A stretch of DNA of 64,000 bases from JAITVB01 sp031553805 (GCA_031553805.1 JAVBLC010000015.1:16366-80365), one strand, 5' to 3'; positions 35,428 to 44,672 are shown, numbered from the stretch's first letter. The notes: a model not told the origin generated them from the letters alone. Numbers and translations: made by a program.

Positions 35428-36648
35428 ATGCCCCGATTGCCGCTACTCCTGGCCAAACGCTACCTCCTCTCCCGGAAATCGTTCTCGGTGATCAACCTCA
35501 TTACGGGGATCAGCGCGTTCACGGTGGCCATTCCCGTGATGGCGATGGTGGTGCTGCTGTCGGTCTTCAACGGGTTCGACGGCCTGATCCGGTCGATGTA
35601 TAAAAACTTCGACCCCGACCTGAAAATCTCCGCCGTCGAAGGAAAAACGTTTGACAGCGAAGGGTTCCCGTCGGCCGCGATACTGGCCGTAAAAGGGGTC
35701 GAGGGGCTGTCGTTCGAACTGGAGGAGAACGCGCTGTTCGAATACCGCGGGCAGCAATTCCTGGGCACTCTATTGGGCGTCGACAACCGATACGAAACGA
35801 TCGTCCCGATCGACAGCATGATCGTGCAGGGCACCTATGCCCTCACCCTCGACGGCGCACCGCAGGCCACCCTGGGACTGGGGGTGTCCTATGAATTAGG
35901 GGTCGCCCTCCACCTGGTCGACCCGTTGTCAATCTATATGCCGTCGCGGGGAGCCGCTTCGCCGCTGTTGCCGATGAGCCTCTACAAGCAGATGGAGATC
36001 GCTCCGGGGGCGGTATTTGCCCTCGACCACGAAACCGATGGGCAATACGTGATCGTCCCGATCGGCTTTGCCCGCGAGTTGCTCGACTACGATTCGACAC
36101 GGGTGTCGGCCGCCATCGTCAAACTGGCCGACGGCACCCCGGCAACCGTCCAGAAAGAGGTGGCCCGGATCGCCGGGCAAGATTTCTCGGTACTGAACCG
36201 TTATCAACAGAAAGAGAGCTTTTACCGGATCATGCAATACGAGAAATGGGGCATTTATTTCATCATCCTGCTGGTGCTGGTGATCGCCTCGTTCAGCATC
36301 GTAGGGTCGCTCGTGATGATCATCATCGACAAGCGCGGCGACATCGCCACACTCGGGGCGATGGGGGCCCCGCGACCGATGGTCCGGCGCATTTTTACCA
36401 ACGAGGGGATGCTGATCTCAGGCATCGGGGCAGCGGCGGGCCTGGTGGCCGGCATCGTGCTGTGCCTGCTGCAACAACACTTCGGCTGGGTGAAGATGGC
36501 CGGCACGTCGTTCCTGTTCGACACCTACCCGATCGAGATCCAGGCGTGGGACGTCGTGGGCGTGATCGTCAGCGTGGGCGCGGTCAATTTTGTCATGACG
36601 CACCTTACCGTAAACCGGATGATCCCGAAAAACCAAACTTTTTCGTAA
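35428..36648 (+). CDS. LolC/LolE-type ABC transporter permease
   Basis: A 406-residue inner-membrane permease with the FtsX architecture: one N-terminal helix (FSVINLITGISAFTVAIPVM), a large periplasmic domain (about 60-265), then three C-terminal helices (IYFIILLVLVIASFSIVGSL and on). This is the lipoprotein-releasing permease type. No ATPase gene is adjacent, so LolD would be elsewhere. Bacteroidetes often pair it with rbfA, as here. Confidence 0.92.
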   Translation: MPRLPLLLAKRYLLSRKSFSVINLITGISAFTVAIPVMAMVVLLSVFNGFDGLIRSMYKNFDPDLKISAVEGKTFDSEGFPSAAILAVKGVEGLSFELEENALFEYRGQQFLGTLLGVDNRYETIVPIDSMIVQGTYALTLDGAPQATLGLGVSYELGVALHLVDPLSIYMPSRGAASPLLPMSLYKQMEIAPGAVFALDHETDGQYVIVPIGFARELLDYDSTRVSAAIVKLADGTPATVQKEVARIAGQDFSVLNRYQQKESFYRIMQYEKWGIYFIILLVLVIASFSIVGSLVMIIIDKRGDIATLGAMGAPRPMVRRIFTNEGMLISGIGAAAGLVAGIVLCLLQQHFGWVKMAGTSFLFDTYPIEIQAWDVVGVIVSVGAVNFVMTHLTVNRMIPKNQTFS

Positions 36649-36657
36649 TTTCGCGCG

Positions 36658-37551
36658 ATGAGAAAACTGATCGTTTGTTTGTTCTTCCTGCTTCCGCTGC
36701 TTTCCGCCTCGTGCGGGAGGCCGCGCACCATCCCCGATGGCAAACTGGAACAAATCGTCCGGGAACTGCTCCTGACCAACTCCTATTACAGCCAATTCGC
36801 CCAGAAACTTAACGGCGATTCGATCGATTTTTACACTCCGGTGCTTAAAAAGTACGGATACACGGAAAAAGATTTCAAATACTCGCTCAGCAAGATGGCC
36901 ATGCGCAAGAGTTCGCGCATCACCGACATCGTCGACTCGGCCATGGTGGGTATCCTCAAGGCCGACTCGTTCTACCAGGGACGCGCCGAGATCGCCCGGC
37001 GGATCGACGACGCGATCCGGGGATTATACCGCGACACCGTCTACTCGAGCGGCGACACGGTGATCCGCGTACGCAACCGCGACGACCTGAAGCGGCTGAC
37101 CCTCACCCTGCCGGCCCAGCTGGGGGAGTACGAGGTCGGCTACCGCTACCGGATCGACTCGCTCGACGACGCCCCGTATCACAGCGGACGGAGCTACTTC
37201 ACCAACAGCCGGAAAAACCAGGTGCAATCGAACTACAGCACGCTAAAAAAAGGCGTCCTGGATTCGGCCACAATAAAGACGGCGGCACGCGACACCTCGA
37301 TCCGCACGCTGACGATCATCTTTGACGACTACTCGACCCAGGCCAAACGGCCGAACATCACCGTCGACCGGGTGGTGGTGATCCACATTCCGCTGCCCGA
37401 CTCGGTGCGGAACGAAGCGTTCAACCGATGGTCGAAGTTCGATTCGATCGTCCGTTTTTCGATAAAAGACACTCTCCATGCGCAAGATAGCAGCACACTT
37501 CACTTACTCTCCCCGCTCCGGCTGGATACGGCGGGCCGTGCTGGTCTTTGA
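36658..37551 (+). CDS. DUF4296 domain lipoprotein
   Basis: A 297-residue lipoprotein (lipobox LLSASC, Cys19) whose first 120 residues show the DUF4296 pattern: PDGKLEQIVRELLLTNSYY, then YTEKDFKYSLSKMAMR. The second half (about 150-270) is of unknown fold. Its start follows the permease by 9 bases, and its last 74 bases overlap the next gene in another frame. Function unknown. Confidence 0.85.
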   Translation: MRKLIVCLFFLLPLLSASCGRPRTIPDGKLEQIVRELLLTNSYYSQFAQKLNGDSIDFYTPVLKKYGYTEKDFKYSLSKMAMRKSSRITDIVDSAMVGILKADSFYQGRAEIARRIDDAIRGLYRDTVYSSGDTVIRVRNRDDLKRLTLTLPAQLGEYEVGYRYRIDSLDDAPYHSGRSYFTNSRKNQVQSNYSTLKKGVLDSATIKTAARDTSIRTLTIIFDDYSTQAKRPNITVDRVVVIHIPLPDSVRNEAFNRWSKFDSIVRFSIKDTLHAQDSSTLHLLSPLRLDTAGRAGL

Positions 37552-37876
37552 CGGCGCGGTACTGGCGGCCATCGAAACCGAGGTGGCGAAGATGGATTCG
37601 CTGCAAGGGGTCGAGTTCTTCGCCGGGGTGTTGATCCCCTGCATCCCGGACGGGAAACCGCTGCCCGGCGCCCTCCCCTGCGGCGTGACACATCCCGGTA
37701 TGTCGATCGAAGATTTCGCCACCCGAGAGGCCCTGCTTGAAGTCCCCATCACCGGGATTACAAATTGGCTCGACGACCTCCCCGTGGGAGAAGCTTGCGG
37801 CATCGCCCTGATCGACGCCATCGACTGGGAGCGCCACACGCTCACCCCGGCGTCAACCCTGCGGAGGTTGCTGTAA
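37478..37876 (+). CDS. Small amidohydrolase-like protein lacking the catalytic barrel
   Basis: A 132-residue protein whose ends resemble those of Bacteroidetes amidohydrolases. The N-terminus MRKIAAHFTYSP and the LQGVEFFAGVLIP strand match their N-terminal beta-sandwich, and the C-terminal GIALIDAIDWERHTLTPASTLRRLL resembles their last strands. The TIM barrel in between, including the His-x-His metal pair expected after VLIP, is missing: the sequence runs CIPDGKPLPGALP instead. It could be a decayed remnant or a functional stand-alone sandwich domain. It begins inside the DUF4296 gene and ends at a strong terminator. The family match is from memory of typical sequences and should be tested by structure comparison. 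Confidence 0.7.
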   Translation: MRKIAAHFTYSPRSGWIRRAVLVFDGAVLAAIETEVAKMDSLQGVEFFAGVLIPCIPDGKPLPGALPCGVTHPGMSIEDFATREALLEVPITGITNWLDDLPVGEACGIALIDAIDWERHTLTPASTLRRLL

Positions 37877-37882
37877 TCATAC

Positions 37883-37926
37883 CACAAAAGAAAAGCTTCG
37901 GAGTTGTCCGAAGCTTTTCTTTTGTG
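37883..37926. terminator. Bidirectional terminator between convergent operons
   Basis: A perfect 20-bp stem (CACAAAAGAAAAGCTTCGGA and its complement) with loop GTTG. Confidence 0.93.
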
Positions 37927-37937
37927 CAACCATTCTA

Positions 37938-39047
37938 TTATAACTCGGCGATCTTCAATCCGAACAGGTTCTCACAAAGCCCGTCCAACGCCTCTTCCGG
38001 GCCGGTGAAGTGGAAAGTGGCGTGGCTATGCGTCAAACTTTCGCCGGGGGCCAACTCAGCCGCGGGCGAAGAAGTTTCGATTTCGTAGAAGGGGCCCATG
38101 ATCGAACCGTCTTCGAGCGGGCCGTCGTTGTAGGAGTTGACCACGTCGCCCCGGAAAGGTTCGGCCTGCTGTTCCCACATCGAGTTGACGTAGGTGGTGT
38201 TTTTCGGGTCGAAGTTGAACGTGACCACGGTCAGCACCTTGTTCTCGGCGTCGTAAGCCCCCACCAGCGGCAGGGTCATTGCAGGCGGCGTCCCGATCTT
38301 TCCGCGCTTGCGGCCGTCGCCGGTGAAGAGCAGCACGTCGTCGACCGTGCGCAGGCGGTCGGCGTCGATCTTACCGAAGTAGCTGTCGTTGATCGCTTCG
38401 CCCGCCGCTTTGCGGAAGGGAATGATGATGGTGTTTTTGTCCGAGGGAACGAATTGCCCCAAGATCCAAACCGAAAGCATGCCCCGCTCGCGGTTCCACG
38501 GCTGGGTACCCGCGTTCTTCAACCGGTTTTCGGACACGAACCCTACGGGAGTCACCCCGGCCGGGATTTTCACCCCCAGGCGTTCCCCGATTTCGGCGGA
38601 GGGCAGCACCATCACCGTGCGGTCGGTCTGCACATCAAGGTCGTGGCCCGAAGTGTTTTTCAGCGAAAACCGTTTGGAGAACGAAGCCGAACGGCGATCG
38701 GCACCGGTCACTTCCCACCCGTCGGTGTCGATTACGGCCGGCGTCTGCCAGTCGGCGAAGCCGAAGTCGGTGCCTTGCGGGAAGAAGATCGAGAATTGGC
38801 CGCCCTCGGGGCCGAGCCAGTAACGGTCTTCACCGCCCCAGTTGTTGCAGTGGGGCAACGTTTTCCCGGAAGAGATCAAGTCGTAATTGAGCCAGCCGAA
38901 ACTGGGGCCGGCCTCGCCGCTGCCGGTCGAGGTCATCACCCGTCCCTGGAGGCCGGGGGCGAGCAATACGCGTGCGTCGCCCTCCTGCAATTCGACCACC
39001 TTGAGGTATTTTTCCAGAAATTCCTTGTCTGTTTTATAGTTTTTCAT
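37938..39047 (-). CDS. DUF6786-like beta-sandwich protein
   Basis: A 369-residue cytoplasmic protein (no signal peptide), rich in beta strands. It has recognisable segments LLAPGLQGRVMTSTGSGEAGPSFGWLNY, WGGEDRYWLGPEGGQFSIFF and ERLGVKIPAGV, as in a conserved Bacteroidetes family of unknown function (DUF6786-like, my recollection). The overall pattern recalls aldose-epimerase-type sandwiches. It is third in a unit with a dehydrogenase and a barrel protein, so a role in sugar handling is plausible but unproven. Confidence 0.72.
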   Translation of the reverse strand: MKNYKTDKEFLEKYLKVVELQEGDARVLLAPGLQGRVMTSTGSGEAGPSFGWLNYDLISSGKTLPHCNNWGGEDRYWLGPEGGQFSIFFPQGTDFGFADWQTPAVIDTDGWEVTGADRRSASFSKRFSLKNTSGHDLDVQTDRTVMVLPSAEIGERLGVKIPAGVTPVGFVSENRLKNAGTQPWNRERGMLSVWILGQFVPSDKNTIIIPFRKAAGEAINDSYFGKIDADRLRTVDDVLLFTGDGRKRGKIGTPPAMTLPLVGAYDAENKVLTVVTFNFDPKNTTYVNSMWEQQAEPFRGDVVNSYNDGPLEDGSIMGPFYEIETSSPAAELAPGESLTHSHATFHFTGPEEALDGLCENLFGLKIAEL

Positions 39048-39059
39048 CGCTATCCGTTT

Positions 39060-39593
39060 TTAAAATCCGAAGACGTAGCCGACCGACAGGAACGGCTCGA
39101 TGCTGTAAGGGCTATAATCGTTCTGCACCACGTCGTAAAAGACCATCACATTCACCCCGCCGTTATATCCGATAGGAATAGTGCCGCCCGCGCCGACCAA
39201 AAATGTCGGAACAACGCGCGATTCCAAGCCTTTTCCCCACACCCGGTAGAGTTCGGGCTGCACCTGCAGAGCGATGTAGCGGATTGGATTGACCCGTGCA
39301 TACAGATTGGCGCCAAGGTAGTTGTATGTGTAATCCGAATAGCCGCCTTTGTAGCCATAGTAGATATAGCCAATCCCGCCGCCTGCAGAAAAATACTGGT
39401 TGAAGCGGTAGCCCACCTGCGGCGAAATGTTGACCATACTATACGTATCGCTAAGCCCGAAGCCGATCGTCCCTCCGACCTCGAGGTTGCTCCGGCGGTA
39501 TTGCGCCGCAACGGGCAACGCCATGAGGAACAGGGTAGTGACGAGAAGCGCTTTCCGTGCGCTGCCGACCACAGAAAATCCAACGGCACCCAT
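39060..39593 (-). CDS. Small outer-membrane beta-barrel protein
   Basis: A 177-residue protein. Its first ATG shares one base with the stop of the upstream dehydrogenase (TAATG), so coupling is likely. The signal peptide core is LLVTTLFLMALPVAAQ, preceded by an unusually long n-region; an internal start is possible. The mature part has aromatic-rich strands (YFSAGGGIGYIYYGYKGGY, SVGYVFGF at the end), fitting an eight-strand barrel. Function unknown. Confidence 0.75.
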   Translation of the reverse strand: MGAVGFSVVGSARKALLVTTLFLMALPVAAQYRRSNLEVGGTIGFGLSDTYSMVNISPQVGYRFNQYFSAGGGIGYIYYGYKGGYSDYTYNYLGANLYARVNPIRYIALQVQPELYRVWGKGLESRVVPTFLVGAGGTIPIGYNGGVNVMVFYDVVQNDYSPYSIEPFLSVGYVFGF

Positions 39594-40654
39594 TACTTCA
39601 ACTCCTCGTCAAACACTACGGCCACCTTGCCGCACTTGCCTTCGGCCATCAGCGCGAAGGCGTCCGACGCTTCCTCCAGCGGGAAACGGTGGGTCACCAG
39701 GTCTTCGGGATGGATGCCCCAGCGGACGATGCGTTCGACGAGCTCTTCCATCCGCCAGATGTTAGTCACCCACGAGCCGTAGATCGTTTTTTGGTCGTGG
39801 ATGATGTCGGGACTGGGGTTGAACTCGACCGTACCGCCTTCGCCGATGAAGACGATCTTTCCCCACTTCCGTGCGCCTCGAATGGCCAATTGGCGGCCCA
39901 GGGTGTGGCCCGAACACTCGATGCTGCGTTCGACGCCGTTGCCGCCGGTCAGGTCGAGGATCTTTTGGAGCGTGGTGTCGTCCGAGGCCAGGGCGTGGTC
40001 GACCAACCCTTTTTCGAGGGCGATCTGGCGGCGTTCGGCGACTGTGTCGACGCCGATCACCTGCGTGGCGCCCATCGCTTTGGCAAGCATCGCAGCGGCC
40101 AGCCCCACCGGGCCGAGGCCCACCACGAGAACGGCGTCATTGCCGCTTATCCCGATCTTTTCAATGCCCTCATAAACGGTCCCGAAGCCGCAGGCGACCT
40201 GTGCGCCGTCGGTGTAAGTGAGCGAATCGGGCAGCAGGACGAGGTCTTTTTCTTCGGCCAGCAGGTATTCGGCCATCCCGCCGTCGCGTTGCCAGCCGTA
40301 GGCGCGGCGGAAGGGGCTGGTGCAGGAAATCATGTACCCGCGGCGGCAGTCGTTGCACACACCGCAACCCGAGATGTGGTAAATGATCACACGGTCGCCC
40401 TCCTTGAAACGGCGCAGGCCGGGGCCGCAGGCGACGATCTGGCCCGAAGGCTCGTGTCCGCAGATCATGTTTTGGTATCCTTCGGGGCCTTTGCCGAGAT
40501 GTTCGCGGTAGATGGCCCGGATGTCGCTGCCGCAGATGGTTGAGGATTTCATTTTGATAAGGACTTCGCCGTGGCCGGGGACGGGTACGTCGACGTCTTT
40601 CAGCACGACGGTGCTGTTGCCGGGCAGATAGGCTGCCTTCATTTTCTTGCTCAT
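39593..40654 (-). CDS. Zinc-dependent medium-chain alcohol/polyol dehydrogenase
   Basis: A 353-residue MDR dehydrogenase with catalytic zinc site CGSD and GHEPSG, the structural zinc cluster C-x2-C-x2-C (GCGVCNDCRRGYMISC), and the Rossmann motif VGLGPVGLAA. Closest in pattern to sorbitol/threonine/galactitol-type dehydrogenases, oxidising a polyol, sugar or hydroxy acid with NAD. It is first in a unit with the barrel and DUF6786-like genes. The upstream region holds repeat copy B, separating it from the AKR-FucP pair. Confidence 0.92.
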   Translation of the reverse strand: MSKKMKAAYLPGNSTVVLKDVDVPVPGHGEVLIKMKSSTICGSDIRAIYREHLGKGPEGYQNMICGHEPSGQIVACGPGLRRFKEGDRVIIYHISGCGVCNDCRRGYMISCTSPFRRAYGWQRDGGMAEYLLAEEKDLVLLPDSLTYTDGAQVACGFGTVYEGIEKIGISGNDAVLVVGLGPVGLAAAMLAKAMGATQVIGVDTVAERRQIALEKGLVDHALASDDTTLQKILDLTGGNGVERSIECSGHTLGRQLAIRGARKWGKIVFIGEGGTVEFNPSPDIIHDQKTIYGSWVTNIWRMEELVERIVRWGIHPEDLVTHRFPLEEASDAFALMAEGKCGKVAVVFDEELK

Positions 40655-40689
40655 AAATGCACTATTTTAAATCGTTCAAATCAAAGTAA

Positions 40690-40955
40690 GTCAAGGAAAG
40701 CGCAGCTTTCCAGAAAAATTTTTGGTGCCGCTTTATATAAAAAGCGGCAGTTCCCTCAACCGAGGTAGTTGCAACGCAACGGTCAAGCTCACCGACCAGA
40801 GCCCGCCGTCGCCCGAAGGGCGTGGGCGGATCAAGCGAAGGGAGGTAACATTTGAAAAAGCGCGGCGGCCACGCTCTTCAGAGATTTTTACGCCCGATCC
40901 GGCCCGGCAAAGGTAACGCTTTGTTGCATAAAATCTCTTGTGCGCGGGCCAATAC
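40690..40955 (+). repeat. Composite palindromic element, copy B
   Basis: It starts with CAAAGTAAG (40682), the hairpin GGAAAGC-GCA-GCTTTCC and the GCCGC palindrome (40727-40748, one changed base). It then has a segment sharing AGCTCACCGACC and GGGAGGTAAC with 16037-16177. The core hairpin runs from AGAGATTTTTACGC (40880) to GCATAAAATCTCT (ends 40938), followed by the tail TTGTGCGCGGGCCAATA. Confidence 0.85.
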
Positions 40956-41051
40956 ACCCCTCTCGAAAACCTAAGTGGGGCCCCAACCTACGGCTATATG
41001 GCGCATGCAGGCCTCCGGCCTGCGCCTATCGGCACTTTGTGAATAGGCCCG

Positions 41052-42065
41052 CTATCCCTTAATCACCCCATCTTCATCCCATAAGTCACGCCACGAATCA
41101 GCCCCGGCCCACAGGAAAACCTGCCCCTTGACCAACCGATTATTGCGGTCGATGGTTTTGATCGCAGCCATCTCTTCGTCCGTCAGCGGGTCTTCGGTCA
41201 CACAACGCAGGTTGGCCGTATATTTCTCCGGCTTGGTCGAGAACGGAATCGGCACCTGCCCGTGCTGGGCGGCCCACTTGATGCACACAATCGCCGGATG
41301 CACCCCGTGGGCCTCGGCGATGCGCACGATCACCGGGTCTTCCAACGGATTGGTATCCTCCGCCGTGCGGTCGCGCTCGGGACGCCCCGGCGATCCCACC
41401 GGACAGAACCCGATCGGCTGGATGCCTTTTCCGACCATATAATCAAACAGCTCGGGCTGCTGGAAATGGGGATGCATCTCCATTTCGTTCGTCGACGGGC
41501 GGATCCGGCAGTCGCGCAACAAGAGTTCCATCTTCGGGATCGTCATATTCGACGTGCCGATGTTGCGCACCAGCCCCTGGTCGACAAGTTTTTCCATCTC
41601 CCGCCACGTTTTCATATAGTCCGCGTGGATATAGGGCTTGGCATTCGGGTCGCGCGATTCGACGCTCACCTTCGGGGCGTGAAAGTTCGGGAACGGCCAG
41701 TGCACCAGATACAGGTCGAGGTAGTCGAGTTGCAAATCGGCCATCGACCGGCGGCAAGCGCCCGCCACATCGTGGTGCATATCATTCCATACCTTTGACG
41801 TGATCCAAAGTTCATCTCGGGTAACGGTCCCCTCGGCGATCACTTCGGCCAGCGCAATGCCGATCTCTTTCTCATTGCCGTAAACAGCGGCGCAGTCGAT
41901 ATGGCGGTAACCCTTGCGGATAGCATCCTTGACCGCAGCGGCGACCGTCGCGTTACTGTAATTGTCCGAACCGAAAGTACCCAGCCCGACGACCGGAATC
42001 TCGGCACCCGTATATAATCTCTTCAGCGGAACTTTCTTGGGGTCAACCCCGGTAATCGTTGTCAT
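41052..42065 (-). CDS. Aldo/keto reductase
   Basis: A 337-residue AKR with the catalytic tetrad pattern Asp/Tyr/Lys/His: HIDCAAVYGNEKEIG (Asp, Tyr), ITSKVWN (Lys) and LVHWPFP (His). The C-terminal NADPH-binding Ser/Lys/Arg region is FSTKPEKYTANLR. The C-terminus is somewhat long (VFLWAGADSWRDLWDEDG). It follows the FucP-type gene by 12 bases, so it probably reduces the imported sugar or a derivative. Inference only for the substrate. Confidence 0.9.
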   Translation of the reverse strand: MTTITGVDPKKVPLKRLYTGAEIPVVGLGTFGSDNYSNATVAAAVKDAIRKGYRHIDCAAVYGNEKEIGIALAEVIAEGTVTRDELWITSKVWNDMHHDVAGACRRSMADLQLDYLDLYLVHWPFPNFHAPKVSVESRDPNAKPYIHADYMKTWREMEKLVDQGLVRNIGTSNMTIPKMELLLRDCRIRPSTNEMEMHPHFQQPELFDYMVGKGIQPIGFCPVGSPGRPERDRTAEDTNPLEDPVIVRIAEAHGVHPAIVCIKWAAQHGQVPIPFSTKPEKYTANLRCVTEDPLTDEEMAAIKTIDRNNRLVKGQVFLWAGADSWRDLWDEDGVIKG

Positions 42066-42077
42066 ATATTATCGTAT

Positions 42078-43349
42078 TTAAGCGGTTTTCTTGCGAATGG
42101 TCAGCGCATAGAAAGCAATCAGCGCGAAACAGCACAAAGGTACGTAATAAGAAAGATTAATGCTTCCGGTCATATCCGACACCTGCCCCTGGATCGTGGT
42201 AAAGAGCGCCCCGCCGAGGATGGCCATGATCAGGCCCGAAGAGGCGACTTTGGTTTGCGCCCCGAGCCCTTCGACCGATATCCCGTAGATCGTCGGGAAC
42301 ATCAGCGACATAAAGCCCGAGATCATCACCAGGCAAACCACCCCGGCATAGCCCGGCAGGTAGATCACGCCGAAAGTACACAGCACCGCGCACACCGCCG
42401 CAAACATCAACAGCGACCGGGGCGAAAAACGCCTCATCAGCGCCGTGAACACAAAGCGGCAACAGGTCAGCAGCACGATCGCCGCCAGGTAATAAGACGA
42501 CGCCCCGGCCTCGTTCACCCCGATTTCCTGCATCACATAACGGATCGTGAACGACCACACTCCGATCTGGGCTCCCACGTAAACGAACTGGGCCAGCACA
42601 CCCTTGATGTATTGTTTGTTTTTCAATAGTTTACGGAACGTTTCACCAAGCTTGTCCGTGCGGTTTTCGGGCAATTCCGACATCGTTTTCGGCATCTTCG
42701 TCAACAGGATGGCGATCCAGATCACCAGCAGCACCAGCGCCACCCCGACATAGGGGCCCATCATCGCATTGAGTTCGGCCGACTGCACGGCCGCCAGCTC
42801 CCCGGCCGACATCCCGGCCCGGTCAGCGGCGTCGGCCACATTGAGTTCCGATAATATAAAATATTTGCTCAGCAACACCCCGGTGATCGACCCGATCGGG
42901 TTGAACGACTGGGCCAGGTTGAGGCGGCGGGTGCCGGTAGCCGGGTCGCCCATTTCAACCACGTAAGGGTTACACGCCGTTTCGAGGATCGACAGCCCTC
43001 CGGCCAGGATGTAAAGCGCAACCAGGAAATGCCCGTAGACCATCGTCCGACTCGCCGGGAAAAAGAGCAGCGACCCGCCGATGAACATCGCCAGCCCGAT
43101 CAGGATGCCCCGTTTGTAGGTATAGCGCCGGATGATCAGCGCCGCCGGCAGCGCCAGGCAGAAATAGGCCCCGTAGAAAGCCATTTGCACCCACGACGTC
43201 TGCAAGTCGGTCATGCTCATGATTTTCTTAAAAGCGGCCAGCAGCGTGTCGGTCATGTTGTTGGCCAGCCCCCAGGCAAAGAACAGCGAGGTGATCAGGA
43301 TGAACGGCAACAGGATGTTGCGCGAGACCATCGGGGTTTTCTGTTTCAT
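42078..43349 (-). CDS. FucP-type sugar:proton symporter (MFS)
   Basis: A 423-residue 12-helix transporter of the FucP family. The N-terminus FFAWGLANNMTDTLLAAFKKI is the family signature with the proton-linked acidic residue; ETACNPYVVEMG lies in helix 4/5 and QSFNPIGSITG follows. This subgroup transports L-fucose or other hexoses. First gene of an operon with the aldo/keto reductase, with a good promoter upstream. Confidence 0.92.
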   Translation of the reverse strand: MKQKTPMVSRNILLPFILITSLFFAWGLANNMTDTLLAAFKKIMSMTDLQTSWVQMAFYGAYFCLALPAALIIRRYTYKRGILIGLAMFIGGSLLFFPASRTMVYGHFLVALYILAGGLSILETACNPYVVEMGDPATGTRRLNLAQSFNPIGSITGVLLSKYFILSELNVADAADRAGMSAGELAAVQSAELNAMMGPYVGVALVLLVIWIAILLTKMPKTMSELPENRTDKLGETFRKLLKNKQYIKGVLAQFVYVGAQIGVWSFTIRYVMQEIGVNEAGASSYYLAAIVLLTCCRFVFTALMRRFSPRSLLMFAAVCAVLCTFGVIYLPGYAGVVCLVMISGFMSLMFPTIYGISVEGLGAQTKVASSGLIMAILGGALFTTIQGQVSDMTGSINLSYYVPLCCFALIAFYALTIRKKTA

Positions 43350-43389
43350 AACAAGTCGCGGGTGTTTGGGTCAGTTAAAGTTAGTTAAC

Positions 43390-43420
43390 CCCAAAGCTAA
43401 CTTTTTTCCGGCAATCGGTC
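43390..43420 (-). promoter_or_regulatory. Promoter of the fucP-AKR unit
   Basis: Minus-strand -7 TAGCTTTG (43390-43397) with TTGACC starting at 43420, spacer about 20 bp; 41 bases before the start codon. Confidence 0.62.
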
Positions 43421-43609
43421 AAGAATTTTTTATGTTTTCCCTGAAAATTACGGTAAGGGAGCCATCGGCATGGAAACAGAACAAGCAACGGGCGGAACGG
43501 CCGACCGGACGAACAACACACACGGCAATCTTTTTTAAATAATCGTTCAACACAATATACCCAAATCTGAAATTATTTAGAATCAGTGCCGGGAAAATAT
43601 TGTTTTTTA

Positions 43610-43617
43610 TATTTTTG
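43610..43617 (+). promoter_or_regulatory. -7 box for the small membrane protein gene
   Basis: TATTTTTG matches TAnnTTTG, 24 bases before the ATG at 43641; favours that ATG over the TTG/ATG codons further upstream. Confidence 0.5.
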
Positions 43618-43640
43618 TCGTGCTTTTAAAGCCAAATATT

Positions 43641-43910
43641 ATGTCCGGAAAATATCGACCGCACCGCAAGATAAGCCACTCCCGGGGATGGCTGCGCAGT
43701 ATTGCGGGCAACGTAATGATCAGCGCCGCCGTCGGGTTGGCGCTGTTGCTGGCAGCCTGCCTATTCGCGAATATCGGCGGGGTCCCACGGTGGATATGGG
43801 TCGTGGGGCTGGCGCTTTGCGGCGGGCTCGCCTGGGCCGGCGACCGGGTACGCACCCGCACCATATACGTCGACCCCGAAACCGGCCGGGTAGAAAAAAA
43901 CAATCTTTAA
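43641..43910 (+). CDS. Small two-helix membrane protein
   Basis: An 89-residue protein (MSGKYRPHRK start). It has a basic N-terminus, two hydrophobic helices (MISAAVGLALLLAACLFANI and PRWIWVVGLALCGGLAWAG) and a short C-terminal TRTIYVDPETGRVEKNNL. That tail looks like a small soluble strand pair. The next gene follows by 33 bases. Family and function unknown. Confidence 0.72.
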   Translation: MSGKYRPHRKISHSRGWLRSIAGNVMISAAVGLALLLAACLFANIGGVPRWIWVVGLALCGGLAWAGDRVRTRTIYVDPETGRVEKNNL

Positions 43911-43943
43911 AAACGCTATAATCCTTTTTAAACCTATTTTACT

Positions 43944-44666
43944 ATGTGGACCGTACTTATTCCGATCGTGTGCATCGGAGGCTTCCTGGTAGTTTTCTAC
44001 CTGTTCAAAGACAAATTCACCGGCAAGTACATGAAAGCCTACGATGAGGCCAACAAGGCCTGGGCCGACGACAAGGAAGGCGTGATCGCCGAAATGTTCT
44101 CGAACCCCGACCGGTTCAAAATGCTGCAGGATGCCGTGGGCGAAGACAAAATCGAATCGCTTTGTCCCTGCCAGCCCAAGAAGAGTTTCGCCAAATCGGT
44201 GCTCAAGGGCGGCGTCGAAGTGTTGACCGCCCGCCAGACATTCGACATGAGCCTCTACTTCTTCGCCTTGGCGGGCGGCGAACTCCACCTGATGCAGACA
44301 AGCGGCAAAATGGTCGTTTCGCACGACGCGTGGAAACTCGAAAACCTGACGGGCGTCGACATCCGTCCCGAGGGCAACGTGACCAAGGTGGCCAATATGC
44401 TCACCTCGAACAACAGCACCGCTCCCAGCCGCGACAGCATTTTCTTCACCAGCCAGGGCGAAGACTATTCGTTCAAGCTACTCGACACATTCCAGGACTA
44501 TGCAAGGTTCGAGGTCGAAAAGGGCTATTCGAGCGGCAAACACGGTGACAATCCGTTCTACCGGGTGAGCAAGGGTTCGCAGACTGACGTGACGATCCTC
44601 ACCGGAATCTATGGGCCGGAGACTATCGCCGCGTTCCGCGAGGCGATTCTCAAACTGAAAGCCTAA
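43944..44666 (+). CDS. Membrane-anchored protein of unknown function
   Basis: A 240-residue protein with a single N-terminal helix (VLIPIVCIGGFLVVFYLF) followed by a soluble region. The mature part has two Cys close together (LCPC near 74) and a beta-rich C-terminal half (HLMQTSGKMVVSHDAWKLENL, SIFFTSQGEDYSFKLL) recalling PH-like domains. That fold guess is weak. It is likely co-transcribed with the preceding two-helix protein. A composite repeat begins 7 bases after its stop. Confidence 0.72.
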   Translation: MWTVLIPIVCIGGFLVVFYLFKDKFTGKYMKAYDEANKAWADDKEGVIAEMFSNPDRFKMLQDAVGEDKIESLCPCQPKKSFAKSVLKGGVEVLTARQTFDMSLYFFALAGGELHLMQTSGKMVVSHDAWKLENLTGVDIRPEGNVTKVANMLTSNNSTAPSRDSIFFTSQGEDYSFKLLDTFQDYARFEVEKGYSSGKHGDNPFYRVSKGSQTDVTILTGIYGPETIAAFREAILKLKA

Positions 44667-44672
44667 GCCTTT

